A stretch of DNA of 12,525 nt from Chloroflexota bacterium (GTDB lineage: Bacteria > Chloroflexota > Anaerolineae > Anaerolineales > UBA4823): positions 1 to 12,525 of the forward strand of contig JAEWYL010000344.1 in assembly GCA_023395675.1 (NCBI GenBank). The letters are read 5' to 3'. Positions within the stretch are counted from its first letter, which is position 1. Every line of letters starts with the position of its first letter. Of the stretch, positions 6,876-12,525 are shown piece after piece. A program made the translations under genes and the position numbers. The notes under the pieces were generated by a model, which did no database searches, was not told where the DNA came from, and was given only the letters and a program-made list of their open reading frames with translations.

Positions 6876-7469
6876 CTACGGGCGGGGTTTTTGCCTGCGC
6901 TTGCTGCGCCGGGGCGGGAAAGGGGTGAGCATCAGGAAGCCGAGGGCGATCACCACTTCCCCGATGATAACGCCGAAAGCCTGGTAAGGGCCGAAATACG
7001 GGATACTCGGAAGCCCGTGCGTGCCAAAACCGAAAATATCCGCCATGCCTGAGGCGACCGAGATCACGTAGCCGGTGCTGACCAGGCGCAGGCCGATATC
7101 GGCCAGGATGCTCTTTTCCTGCCCGTTCCACAGGGCGTTCAGGCAGGTATAGCCCCCCAGGCAGATAAAGGCGAGCCCGATGAGAAAAACCGCGATCTGA
7201 ATAAAGCCGATGATCGGGCTCCGGTCCAGGTTGAAGATATGTGGGGCCACCCCCAGCAGGTAGAGCAGCAGCCCGAGCAGCGTAATGAACAGCCCCATGC
7301 GGATACGAGTTTTCCAGGTGCGGCGCGAGACGGGCTTCGTCTCGCCGGAAGCCGGCGAGGCCGCCTGCAGCCGGCCCTGGAGGCCGTGCGGCGGGCCTCC
7401 GGCGTTCTCTCGCCTGCGGCCGGGACCCGGCGTTTCCGGTCCGCTGATGGGGTGGTGAGTCTCAGGCAT
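6876..7469 (-). CDS. Hypothetical four-helix membrane protein
   Basis: I do not recognise the family. The 197-residue reading has a polar, Pro/Gly/Arg-rich head (1-56), then four hydrophobic segments at about 57-75, 84-108, 121-141 and 164-184, and a strongly basic tail (PPRRSKRRQKPRP). ATG at 7469 lies 10 bases past the stop of the dipeptidase gene but has no ribosome binding site. The internal ATG at 7298 (residue 58) begins exactly at the first helix and could be the true start, giving about 140 residues; the choice is uncertain. It is the last gene of the cluster that begins with the MBL-fold gene and ends just before the bidirectional terminator. Confidence 0.7.
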   Translation of the reverse strand: MPETHHPISGPETPGPGRRRENAGGPPHGLQGRLQAASPASGETKPVSRRTWKTRIRMGLFITLLGLLLYLLGVAPHIFNLDRSPIIGFIQIAVFLIGLAFICLGGYTCLNALWNGQEKSILADIGLRLVSTGYVISVASGMADIFGFGTHGLPSIPYFGPYQAFGVIIGEVVIALGFLMLTPFPPRRSKRRQKPRP

Positions 7470-7479
7470 TACGCGCGTA

Positions 7480-8646
7480 TCAAGGCAGGCTGCGGCGCAG
7501 GAACTGGATCCAGTTGCCGCCGAAGATGGCGGCGATATCGGCGTCGCTGTAGCCGCGTTCGGACAGCAGCGGGGCCAGCTTCTGCAGGTCGGCGATGGTG
7601 TCAATGCCCGCCGGGGCCGACTGCAGGCCGAACCCGCCGTCGAAATCGCTGCCCAGCCCGGCATGGAAAGCGTCGCCCGCAATCTGGCAGATGTGATCAA
7701 TCTGGGCGAATACGTGCTGCAGGGTGACCTCCTCCCGCCGGTCTCCGGCGCTCCAGCCGGGCTTCAGGAACTTGTTGTAGGGCACCACGCCGATCACGCC
7801 TCCACGCTCGATCAACCCGGCGATGAGGCGGTCCGGCAGGTGGCGGTTGGTATCCATGCCTTTCAGCAGGGCCAGGGCGTTGGCATGCGTCGCCGCTACC
7901 TGCCCCTCGTAGTGGTCCAGGGCCTGGAAGGCGGCCTGTTCGTCCATATGGCTGAGGTCGAGGATAAAACCGAACTCCGCCATCTTATCCAGCAGGCGAA
8001 AGCCGTCGAGGGTGAGCGGGCCGGGCTCGCGGGTGCCGCCGGTATAGCGGTTGCCGGCCCAGGCGGGGCCGACCAGGCGCACGCCCCAGGCGTACCAGTC
8101 CTCCAGCTCCTCGGGCTCGCGCACGCCCTCCGCCCCCTCCATCAGGACCACCAGCCCCACCGGCCGCCCGGCAAGTTCCGAGCGGACTTCGGCTCGCCCG
8201 TTCCTTCTCTCCTGAACAGGGGCCTCTCCTTCTCGCTCCTCTTCCACCGGCTCGAAGACGGGGATCTCCTTCTCCCAGATCGAGACGATCTCCTCCAGCT
8301 CGCTTCCGGTCTGCACCAGCCGGAATTTATCCGGATGGTCTTCCGCCAGGCGCAGGTAGGCGTCCAGTTGGGCGCGGTAGAGCACGCGGGCATGGTTGGA
8401 GTCCAGGTAGCACTGCGTGTCCCAGGGACCCAGGCGGCGGCGCGCCGGGGCCGCGAAGAGGGTGGAGAAAACCAGGGCCACCTGGCCGCGCTGGTAATCG
8501 GGCCAGCCCAGCAGGGTGTCTCCGTTGCGAGCCGGGGCTTCGCCGCCGGCTTCACGGCGGCGCGTCTCTGCCGCGGAGAGGGTGTAGTCTCTCCCGAACG
8601 TGAGGATATTCCAGGCTAAGTCTTCGTGTGCGTCTACAATATACAT
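7480..8646 (-). CDS. Membrane dipeptidase, peptidase family M19
   Basis: Binuclear-zinc dipeptidase of the renal dipeptidase family, cleaving dipeptides with broad specificity, including D-amino-acid C-termini. All zinc ligands are visible: His7 and Asp9 in VDAHEDLAWN, bridging Glu170 in LMEGAEG, His233 in LDLSHMDEQA, His254 in ATHANAL, and the catalytic Asp334 in GLGSDFDGG. The 388-residue length is typical. There is no signal peptide or anchor, so it is probably cytoplasmic despite the family name. ATG at 8646 is preferred because the family domain begins there; the frame stays open to a TTG at 8715 but without supporting signals. Residues 130-160 form a charged, Glu/Arg-rich insertion of the type expected for a surface loop. 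Confidence 0.92.
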   Translation of the reverse strand: MYIVDAHEDLAWNILTFGRDYTLSAAETRRREAGGEAPARNGDTLLGWPDYQRGQVALVFSTLFAAPARRRLGPWDTQCYLDSNHARVLYRAQLDAYLRLAEDHPDKFRLVQTGSELEEIVSIWEKEIPVFEPVEEEREGEAPVQERRNGRAEVRSELAGRPVGLVVLMEGAEGVREPEELEDWYAWGVRLVGPAWAGNRYTGGTREPGPLTLDGFRLLDKMAEFGFILDLSHMDEQAAFQALDHYEGQVAATHANALALLKGMDTNRHLPDRLIAGLIERGGVIGVVPYNKFLKPGWSAGDRREEVTLQHVFAQIDHICQIAGDAFHAGLGSDFDGGFGLQSAPAGIDTIADLQKLAPLLSERGYSDADIAAIFGGNWIQFLRRSLP

Positions 8647-8651
8647 ACCGT

Positions 8652-8667
8652 CTATCCGAAAATGTTT
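8652..8667 (-). promoter_or_regulatory. CGGATAG leader motif upstream of the M19 dipeptidase
   Basis: The minus strand reads AAACATTTTCGGATAG ending five bases before the ATG of the dipeptidase. The leader of the MBL-fold gene carries nearly the same string. It overlaps where a ribosome binding site should be, and GGATAG is only a weak one. Function unknown. Confidence 0.3.
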
Positions 8668-8767
8668 ATTTGCTGTGTTGAGCGGCAGCCTGCTGAGGGC
8701 TGCCCGGCGCAACAACCGTTTCTTTTTTTCAGGATAGGTTCATCGCCCCGGATGAGCCTCCGGAGGG

Positions 8768-9847
8768 TCAGGCTTCTGGCAGCTTCCGGGCGAGCTGCCG
8801 GGCGATCTGGCGGTCAATTTTTCCCATCGGGAAGCGCGGCAGCTCTTCCACGCCGGTCCAGAGCAGATCGTGCACCTGAATCGGGCGGGGGGCGGCCCTG
8901 CCCGCCAGCGTGCAGCAGAAGGCGTGCAGGGTGATGCGAAAATGAGTGTAGGCGTGGCGGTAAACGCCGAATGGCTCTTCTACCCGGATCTTCACACCCA
9001 GTTCTTCCATAATCTCGCGTTTCAGACAGGCCTCCAGGGTTTCGCCGGGCTGCTGCTTGCCGCCCGGGAACTCCCACAGCCCGCCAAGCAGGCCCTCCAG
9101 GGGGCGCTGGCTGATGAGGACCTGTCCGTCCCGGTGGATCACCGCCGCGGTCACGGTGTAGTGCGGGACCTCGGGCCTGGCTTCCAGGACGGGGCGCAGC
9201 TCCTGGATCCCCAATGCCCGTGCCTGGCAGCGCGCCTCCAGCGGGCAGCGGGGGCAGTCGGGGCTGCGCGGGGTGCAGATCTGCGCTCCCAGGTCCATCA
9301 GCGCCTGGTTATAGTCGCCGGCTCTTCCCGGGGGCAGGTGCTCCCGGGCCAGCTCCCACAGGCGGCGCTCCCCGGCCGGGGAGCGGGCGGGCTCGCTCAC
9401 GTTGAAAACCCGGGCCAGGACCCGGCGGATATTGCCGTCCAGGGCCGGCTCGTCGCGGCCAAAAGCGATGGAGGCGATCGCCCCGGCGGTGTAGCGCCCG
9501 ATCCCAGGCAGGCGGCGCAGGTCCTGCGGGTCTTCCGGGAGCCGCCCGCCGAAGTCCTGCAGCACCAGTTGGGCAGCACGGTGCAGGTTCCGGGCCCGGC
9601 TGTAATAACCCAGGCCCTCCCAGGCCCCCAGCACCTCCTGCTGGGGGGCCTGCGCCAGCGCTTCCAGGGTGGGAAAGCGCTCCATCCAGCGCTCGAAATA
9701 GGGAATAACCGTCTCGACCCGCGTTTGCTGGAGCATGATCTCGGAAACCCAGACCGCATAGGGGTCCGGACGCTTCATTCTCCAGGGAAGAGTGCGGGCG
9801 TTTTTCTGGTACCAGTCTAATAGTGCATCAGCCAGGGGAAAAACCAT
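8768..9847 (-). CDS. mutY: A/G-specific adenine glycosylase with C-terminal Nudix-fold domain
   Basis: Base-excision repair enzyme that removes adenine paired with 8-oxoguanine. The HhH-GPD domain carries the catalytic Glu36 (VSEIMLQQTRVE), the helix-hairpin-helix LPGIGRYTAGAI (113-124) and the catalytic Asp137 (ALDGNIRRV). The [4Fe-4S] loop is Cys191-x6-Cys198-x2-Cys201-x5-Cys207. The C-terminal part (about 228-345) is the 8-oxoG-recognising domain. Unusually, it contains a complete Nudix box (Gly263-x5-Glu269-x7-Arg277-Glu278-x-x-Glu281-Glu282-x-Gly284), normally degenerate in MutY. Length 359 is typical. ATG at 9847 has no obvious ribosome binding site. It is in the same orientation as its neighbours with gaps of about 110-120 bases. 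Confidence 0.96.
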   Translation of the reverse strand: MVFPLADALLDWYQKNARTLPWRMKRPDPYAVWVSEIMLQQTRVETVIPYFERWMERFPTLEALAQAPQQEVLGAWEGLGYYSRARNLHRAAQLVLQDFGGRLPEDPQDLRRLPGIGRYTAGAIASIAFGRDEPALDGNIRRVLARVFNVSEPARSPAGERRLWELAREHLPPGRAGDYNQALMDLGAQICTPRSPDCPRCPLEARCQARALGIQELRPVLEARPEVPHYTVTAAVIHRDGQVLISQRPLEGLLGGLWEFPGGKQQPGETLEACLKREIMEELGVKIRVEEPFGVYRHAYTHFRITLHAFCCTLAGRAAPRPIQVHDLLWTGVEELPRFPMGKIDRQIARQLARKLPEA

Positions 9848-9956
9848 CGCTAAGTGGGCGTTCCAGAAAATGGGCGACCTGGTAACAGGCGGCGGTGATG
9901 CTTAACGGGAGGGTGCGGCTGCACGCGGCTGCCAGCCTGCGGCGCTTCTCAAACGG

Positions 9957-10259
9957 CTACATCTGGAACCCGGCGCGCGCCTGAACGATCTTAAATTTAA
10001 AATCCTCGACATAATCCAACAACTGCCGTTTTAACGCTTCCCAATCGTTCGACTTTAATACACGATTCAGGGTGTTGATGCTGGAAGTCTGGACCACTGC
10101 CATGATCTGGGGCTGCTCGCCGTACATAGTGAACCAGGCGTCGCTGGGCTCTAGCCCCAGGCGCTGCACACCGGGGATAAATTCCCGCACCACAAATTCG
10201 AAGTATTCCTGTTCACGACCTGGCAGAATGTCCCAAGTCATCAATAGCTTGACTGCCAT
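9957..10259 (-). CDS. Small conserved-looking protein, possible alpha/beta-barrel (ABM-like) fold
   Basis: The 100-residue product has no catalytic motif I recognise. An N-terminal strand (VKLLMTWDIL), a helix (EQEYFEFVVREFIPGVQ), a central strand pair around WFTMYGEQPQIMAVVQT and a C-terminal helix (DWEALKRQLLDYVEDFKFK) resemble dimeric alpha/beta-barrel proteins such as antibiotic biosynthesis monooxygenase-like or NIPSNAP-like families; this is a fold guess. It is acidic and soluble, with no signal peptide. Start is ATG at 10259 with AGGAG eight bases upstream. It follows the MBL-fold gene by 58 bases and is probably cotranscribed with it. Confidence 0.75.
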   Translation of the reverse strand: MAVKLLMTWDILPGREQEYFEFVVREFIPGVQRLGLEPSDAWFTMYGEQPQIMAVVQTSSINTLNRVLKSNDWEALKRQLLDYVEDFKFKIVQARAGFQM

Positions 10260-10317
10260 GAACTACACTCCTATGCGCCCTGAGCTGCGCCTGTATCGCC
10301 CCGACCTCCGCCCCGGT

Positions 10318-10965
10318 TTATGAGCGTTCGTATGATAACACGACCACGCGCGTTTCTTCCGGTACTGTACTGCGGGTGACTTTAAGGGAGGGCTGCGGCT
10401 CCGTCTCTCCCAGCCCCATCTCCTTTAAGAATTTTTCCAGGGGCGCGAGCTTGGCATCGCCGGCAGGCGTTCCGTAGAACATGGGGACCACGATCCCCGG
10501 CTCGAGCAGGCTGATGATCTCAGCCGCCTTGGCGGCGGTCAGGCTGCTCCCGCCGCCCACCGGGACCAGCGCTACGTGCACGTTTCCCAGGGCCTCGACC
10601 TCGGTCTGGCTGGGCACACGGTTAATATTGCCCAGGTGGGCCACGGTGATCCCCTCATAATCGAAAACGTAAAGGATGTTCCGGGTTTCGTTCTCGGCGC
10701 GCTTGCTGTGCCCGTCGGTCTGGATCCCGGTGATGAATACCCCGCCAATCTCGTATTCGCCCGGCGTGGTCAATACACGCGACCGGCCTTTAACCGCGGA
10801 GACAAAATTATGCCCCGGCGCATCGTGGCTGACGGTGACAATATCACCCTTAAGGTTGAGCTTTTCATACCCCACTACTGTGTGATCGTACGGGTCGGTG
10901 ACGACGGTGGCCATGCCTCGCTCTGTGAGCCGAAAACAAGAATGCCCGTACCAGGAAATTTCCAT
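10318..10965 (-). CDS. UlaG-like metallo-beta-lactamase-fold protein with altered metal site
   Basis: The 215-residue product follows the UlaG/Lactamase_B_3 outline: EISWYGHSCFRL at the start, TVSHDAPGHN (45-53) in the HxHxDH position, HLGNIN (110-115) in the HLGDL position, then VPVGGG and VVPMFYGT near the end. Several expected ligands are changed. His47 and His52 remain but Ala49 replaces the middle His, Asn113 replaces the bridging Asp, and Phe163 replaces the His of the usual PMHY motif. His86 and His110 are kept. Hydrolase activity is therefore doubtful, or the metal set differs from the family norm. Start is ATG at 10965 with a strong GAGGAGGAA five to seven bases upstream. It heads the second minus-strand cluster. 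Confidence 0.85.
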   Translation of the reverse strand: MEISWYGHSCFRLTERGMATVVTDPYDHTVVGYEKLNLKGDIVTVSHDAPGHNFVSAVKGRSRVLTTPGEYEIGGVFITGIQTDGHSKRAENETRNILYVFDYEGITVAHLGNINRVPSQTEVEALGNVHVALVPVGGGSSLTAAKAAEIISLLEPGIVVPMFYGTPAGDAKLAPLEKFLKEMGLGETEPQPSLKVTRSTVPEETRVVVLSYERS

Positions 10966-10982
10966 GTTTCCTCCTCAGATTG

Positions 10983-11000
10983 CTATCCGAGAAATGTTAT
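10983..11000 (-). promoter_or_regulatory. CGGATAG leader motif upstream of the MBL-fold gene
   Basis: The minus strand reads ATAACATTTCTCGGATAG, matching the dipeptidase leader over AACATTT-TCGGATAG apart from one inserted base. It lies between the candidate promoter and the ribosome binding site, so it would be in the transcript. Function unknown. Confidence 0.3.
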
Positions 11001-11086
11001 GGCTGCCCGCAGCGGCTAACCCCCGCACTTGAAAGCAAAGCTTCCGCCCTGGACTGCCGTCTCAATTTTCGGATAGATGCTTAATG

Positions 11087-11115
11087 ATTATACTGCATTG
11101 CGCCCGGGATTACAC
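11087..11115 (-). promoter_or_regulatory. Candidate promoter of the MBL-fold gene cluster
   Basis: An exact TATAAT stands at 11092-11087 on the minus strand; the -35 at 16-17 bp spacing (TGTAAT or GTGTAA) is poor. Transcription would begin near 11080, giving a leader of about 115 nt before the ATG at 10965. Confidence 0.35.
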
Positions 11116-11160
11116 TCCGGACTGCCCCGTGCCGGGGCTTCACAAAGTCCTCGTGCAACC

Positions 11161-11255
11161 AGGTGCCAGGCACTTTTTCGCCCGCATTGATCCTGTGCTG
11201 GCAAGGATTCTTCGCCTGTCTTGGAAGCGGTCTGCCGTGAAAGTGCCTGGCACCT
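11161..11255. repeat. Paired GTGCCWGGCAC palindromes as 16-bp inverted arms
   Basis: AGGTGCCAGGCACTTT (11161-11176) and its exact reverse complement (11240-11255) enclose 63 bases. Each arm contains an 11-bp palindrome, GTGCC-A/T-GGCAC. A partial third unit (GTGCCAGGC, 11268-11276) follows. The layout resembles small REP/MITE-like intergenic repeats. No target-site duplication is evident at the ends. Confidence 0.65.
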
Positions 11256-11357
11256 TTTACCCGCGTTGTGCCAGGCGGCTATGTGCGTGATTGTAGGGCC
11301 GCGTCCTACGAATATTCAGCCAGGAAGACCTCCGCATTCGGCAGTAGAACTACTACG

Positions 11358-11388
11358 GGATTTCCCTAAAAGCGACTAGGGTAAATCC
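11358..11388. promoter_or_regulatory. Imperfect inverted repeat next to the channel-gene promoter
   Basis: GGATTTCCCTA (11358-11368) pairs with TAGGGTAAATCC (11377-11388) with one bulged T, across an 8-base loop. It ends four bases before the candidate -35, a position typical for an activator or repressor site. T-rich sequence follows, so a terminator is also possible, but no plus-strand gene precedes it. Confidence 0.45.
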
Positions 11389-11391
11389 TTA

Positions 11392-11419
11392 TTGCTATTA
11401 ATGCTTGATTAATTATTAT
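11392..11419 (+). promoter_or_regulatory. Candidate promoter of the TM-helix-repeat gene
   Basis: TTGCTA (11392-11397), 16 bp, then TATTAT (11414-11419), in the most AT-rich stretch of the gap. This gives a leader of about 55 nt before the ATG at 11481. Confidence 0.45.
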
Positions 11420-11480
11420 GAAATTGAAAGACCGCTCAAAGAATCATAATCCGCCTGAATCAAAAGAAGGAGTATCACTG

Positions 11481-12525
11481 ATGGAAGAATTTTTTGCTGG
11501 TTTAGCCGTAGGCCTCAGCCAGTACCTGCCGAACCTGCTCGCCGCGCTGGTAATCCTGGTGGTCGGCTGGCTGATTGCGGTAATCCTCTCGAACCTGGTG
11601 CAGAACCTGCTGCGCCGCTCCACCCTGGACGAACGGATCTCGAACATGATCCACGGGGGGACGGCGGAAGGCACACCGGCGAGATCCGTCCGGTTGGAGC
11701 GCTGGATCAGCGGCATCGTTTTCTGGGTCATCATTCTGTTTACGGTTATCGCCGTGCTCCAGACGCTGCAGCTGGGGGGCGTATCCGCGCCCCTGAACAA
11801 TGTGTTGGACCAGATCCTGGCCTTCATCCCTGCCCTGCTGATCGCTGCGGCCCTGCTCTTCGTCGCCTGGCTGGTCGCCACCGTGCTGCGTACCATAATT
11901 ATCCGGGTGGTGAGCGCCTCCGGGCTCACCCGGCGCATCTCGGAGGAGGCCGAGGTGCGCACCCAGGACCGGGTCTCGATCGGTCAGACCATCGGCAACG
12001 TAGTCTACTGGCTGGTCTTCCTGCTCTTTCTGCCCGCCATCCTGGACGCGCTGAACCTGCAGGGCATCCTGGCCCCGGTGCAGTCCATGGTGAACGAGAT
12101 CATCGGCTTCCTGCCCAACCTGCTGGGCGCGGCCCTGATCCTGGGCATCGGCTACCTGGTCGCCCGCATCATCCGCCAGGTGGTGACCAACCTGCTGGCG
12201 AGCATGGGCATTGACCGCTGGGGAGCGCGGGCCGGGGCCAATACGGGCGGGCAGCGCCTCTCGGAGGTGATCGGCACCATCGTGTTCGTGCTGGTGTTGA
12301 TCCCGATCGCCATCGCGGCCCTGAATGCGCTGGATATCCCGGCGATCTCCGGCCCAGCGGCAGTGATGCTCACCAACCTGCTCAACGCCGTGCCGGCAAT
12401 TTTCGGGGCCATCCTGATTATCGGCATCGCCTACTTCGTGGCCCGCATCGCGGGGAGGTTCGTGGCCGATATCCTGTCCGGGCTCGGCTTCAACCGGCTT
12501 TTCGCCTCGCTGGGCCTGGGCCGCT
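11481..12525 (+). CDS. TM-helix-repeat, mechanosensitive-channel-related membrane protein (partial)
   Basis: The 348 residues visible run off the right edge. They are built from four repeats, each beginning with a Pro-containing helix of the form xxPxLLxAxLILxxGxLVA followed by an amphipathic helix ending in a short polar turn: about 16-53, 115-152, 210-248 and 304-341. Between repeats lies one further hydrophobic helix (about 77-97, 170-190, 262-282). This is the conserved TM-helix repeat found in MscS-related proteins such as CmpX; no beta-domain of MscS is seen in the part present. Start is ATG at 11481 with AAGGAG eight bases upstream. A role in osmotic or envelope stress is plausible from the family, and ion conduction is not proven for most members. 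It has no overlap with the divergent MBL-fold gene. Confidence 0.88.
   Translation, partial: MEEFFAGLAVGLSQYLPNLLAALVILVVGWLIAVILSNLVQNLLRRSTLDERISNMIHGGTAEGTPARSVRLERWISGIVFWVIILFTVIAVLQTLQLGGVSAPLNNVLDQILAFIPALLIAAALLFVAWLVATVLRTIIIRVVSASGLTRRISEEAEVRTQDRVSIGQTIGNVVYWLVFLLFLPAILDALNLQGILAPVQSMVNEIIGFLPNLLGAALILGIGYLVARIIRQVVTNLLASMGIDRWGARAGANTGGQRLSEVIGTIVFVLVLIPIAIAALNALDIPAISGPAAVMLTNLLNAVPAIFGAILIIGIAYFVARIAGRFVADILSGLGFNRLFASLGLGR

Larger units (their letters stand above)
10966..11480. other. 515-bp divergent intergenic region with repeats and promoters
   Basis: No gene is supported here. From left to right it holds the MBL-gene ribosome binding site (10968-10976), a CTATCCGA-type motif (10983-11000) and its inverted counterpart (11065-11076), a minus-strand TATAAT (11092-11087), and GTGCCWGGCAC palindromes forming long inverted arms (11161-11255) plus a partial copy (11268-11276). 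It continues with a small GTAGG/CCTAC hairpin (about 11294-11310), a longer hairpin (11358-11388), a plus-strand promoter candidate (11392-11419) and the ribosome binding site of the channel gene (11467-11472). The right third is distinctly AT-rich compared with the genes. Confidence 0.6.

Noticed and set aside
7663..8619. Plus-strand open frame opposite the M19 dipeptidase
   Set aside because: Shadow of a gene with all zinc ligands in place.
8684..8729. GGCAGCC/GGCTGCC hairpin followed by a T7 run on the plus strand
   Set aside because: The T run is 18 bases beyond the stem and no plus-strand gene ends here; on the minus strand no U-run follows the stem, so it is not a convincing mutY terminator.
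8870..9820. Plus-strand open frame opposite mutY
   Set aside because: Fully antisense to a gene with all catalytic and iron-sulfur residues; no independent evidence.
11084..11290. Small plus-strand open frame of 68 codons
   Set aside because: It runs across the inverted palindromes, has no ribosome binding site, and its composition reflects the repeat.

Overview
The window is high-GC DNA with long, densely packed genes and frequent same-strand clusters. Its gene content is housekeeping and peptidase-like. The protein style (paired M16 peptidases, an FprA-type reductase, TM-helix-repeat channel proteins) is compatible with an environmental Chloroflexota/Anaerolineae-like bacterium. That placement is inference: there is no rRNA or tRNA here to test it. 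The first ~38 bases are almost pure G then C and look like a contig-end artefact.

Layout. Five genes on the minus strand (5151 down to the left edge) are read right to left. They are a 242-residue membrane-anchored protein of unknown function, an M16 zinc peptidase with an intact HxxEH site, a second M16 subunit that lacks the zinc site, holo-ACP synthase (acpS), and, after a probable terminator and its own candidate promoter, a membrane-anchored penicillin-acylase-family (S45) hydrolase cut by the window edge. The first four are spaced by 16 nt or less, or overlap by 1 nt, and look like one transcript. Divergent from them, a sigma-70-type promoter at 5290-5318 drives an FprA/adrenodoxin-reductase-like ferredoxin-NADP reductase, which ends at a strong bidirectional hairpin terminator (6806-6853).

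A second minus-strand cluster (10965 down to 6876) reads: an UlaG-like metallo-beta-lactamase-fold protein missing several expected metal ligands, a 100-residue small protein, MutY with a C-terminal Nudix domain, an M19 membrane dipeptidase, and a four-helix membrane protein. Divergent again, at the right edge, is a TM-helix-repeat (MscS-related, CmpX-like) membrane protein with four internal repeats, running off the window.

Most of the interest is in small-scale structure. The 515-bp gap 10966-11480 holds a pair of GTGCCWGGCAC palindromes as 16-bp inverted arms, and a hairpin abutting the candidate promoter of the channel gene. A short CGGATAG-containing motif recurs in the leaders of two genes. 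The M16 pair shows a clean split of catalytic residues between two subunits. I saw no CRISPR array, IS element, tRNA, rRNA, or clear defence or secondary-metabolite system, and I do not claim a new system; the best candidates for novelty are the 242-residue protein coupled to the M16 pair and the apparently metal-site-degenerate MBL protein.
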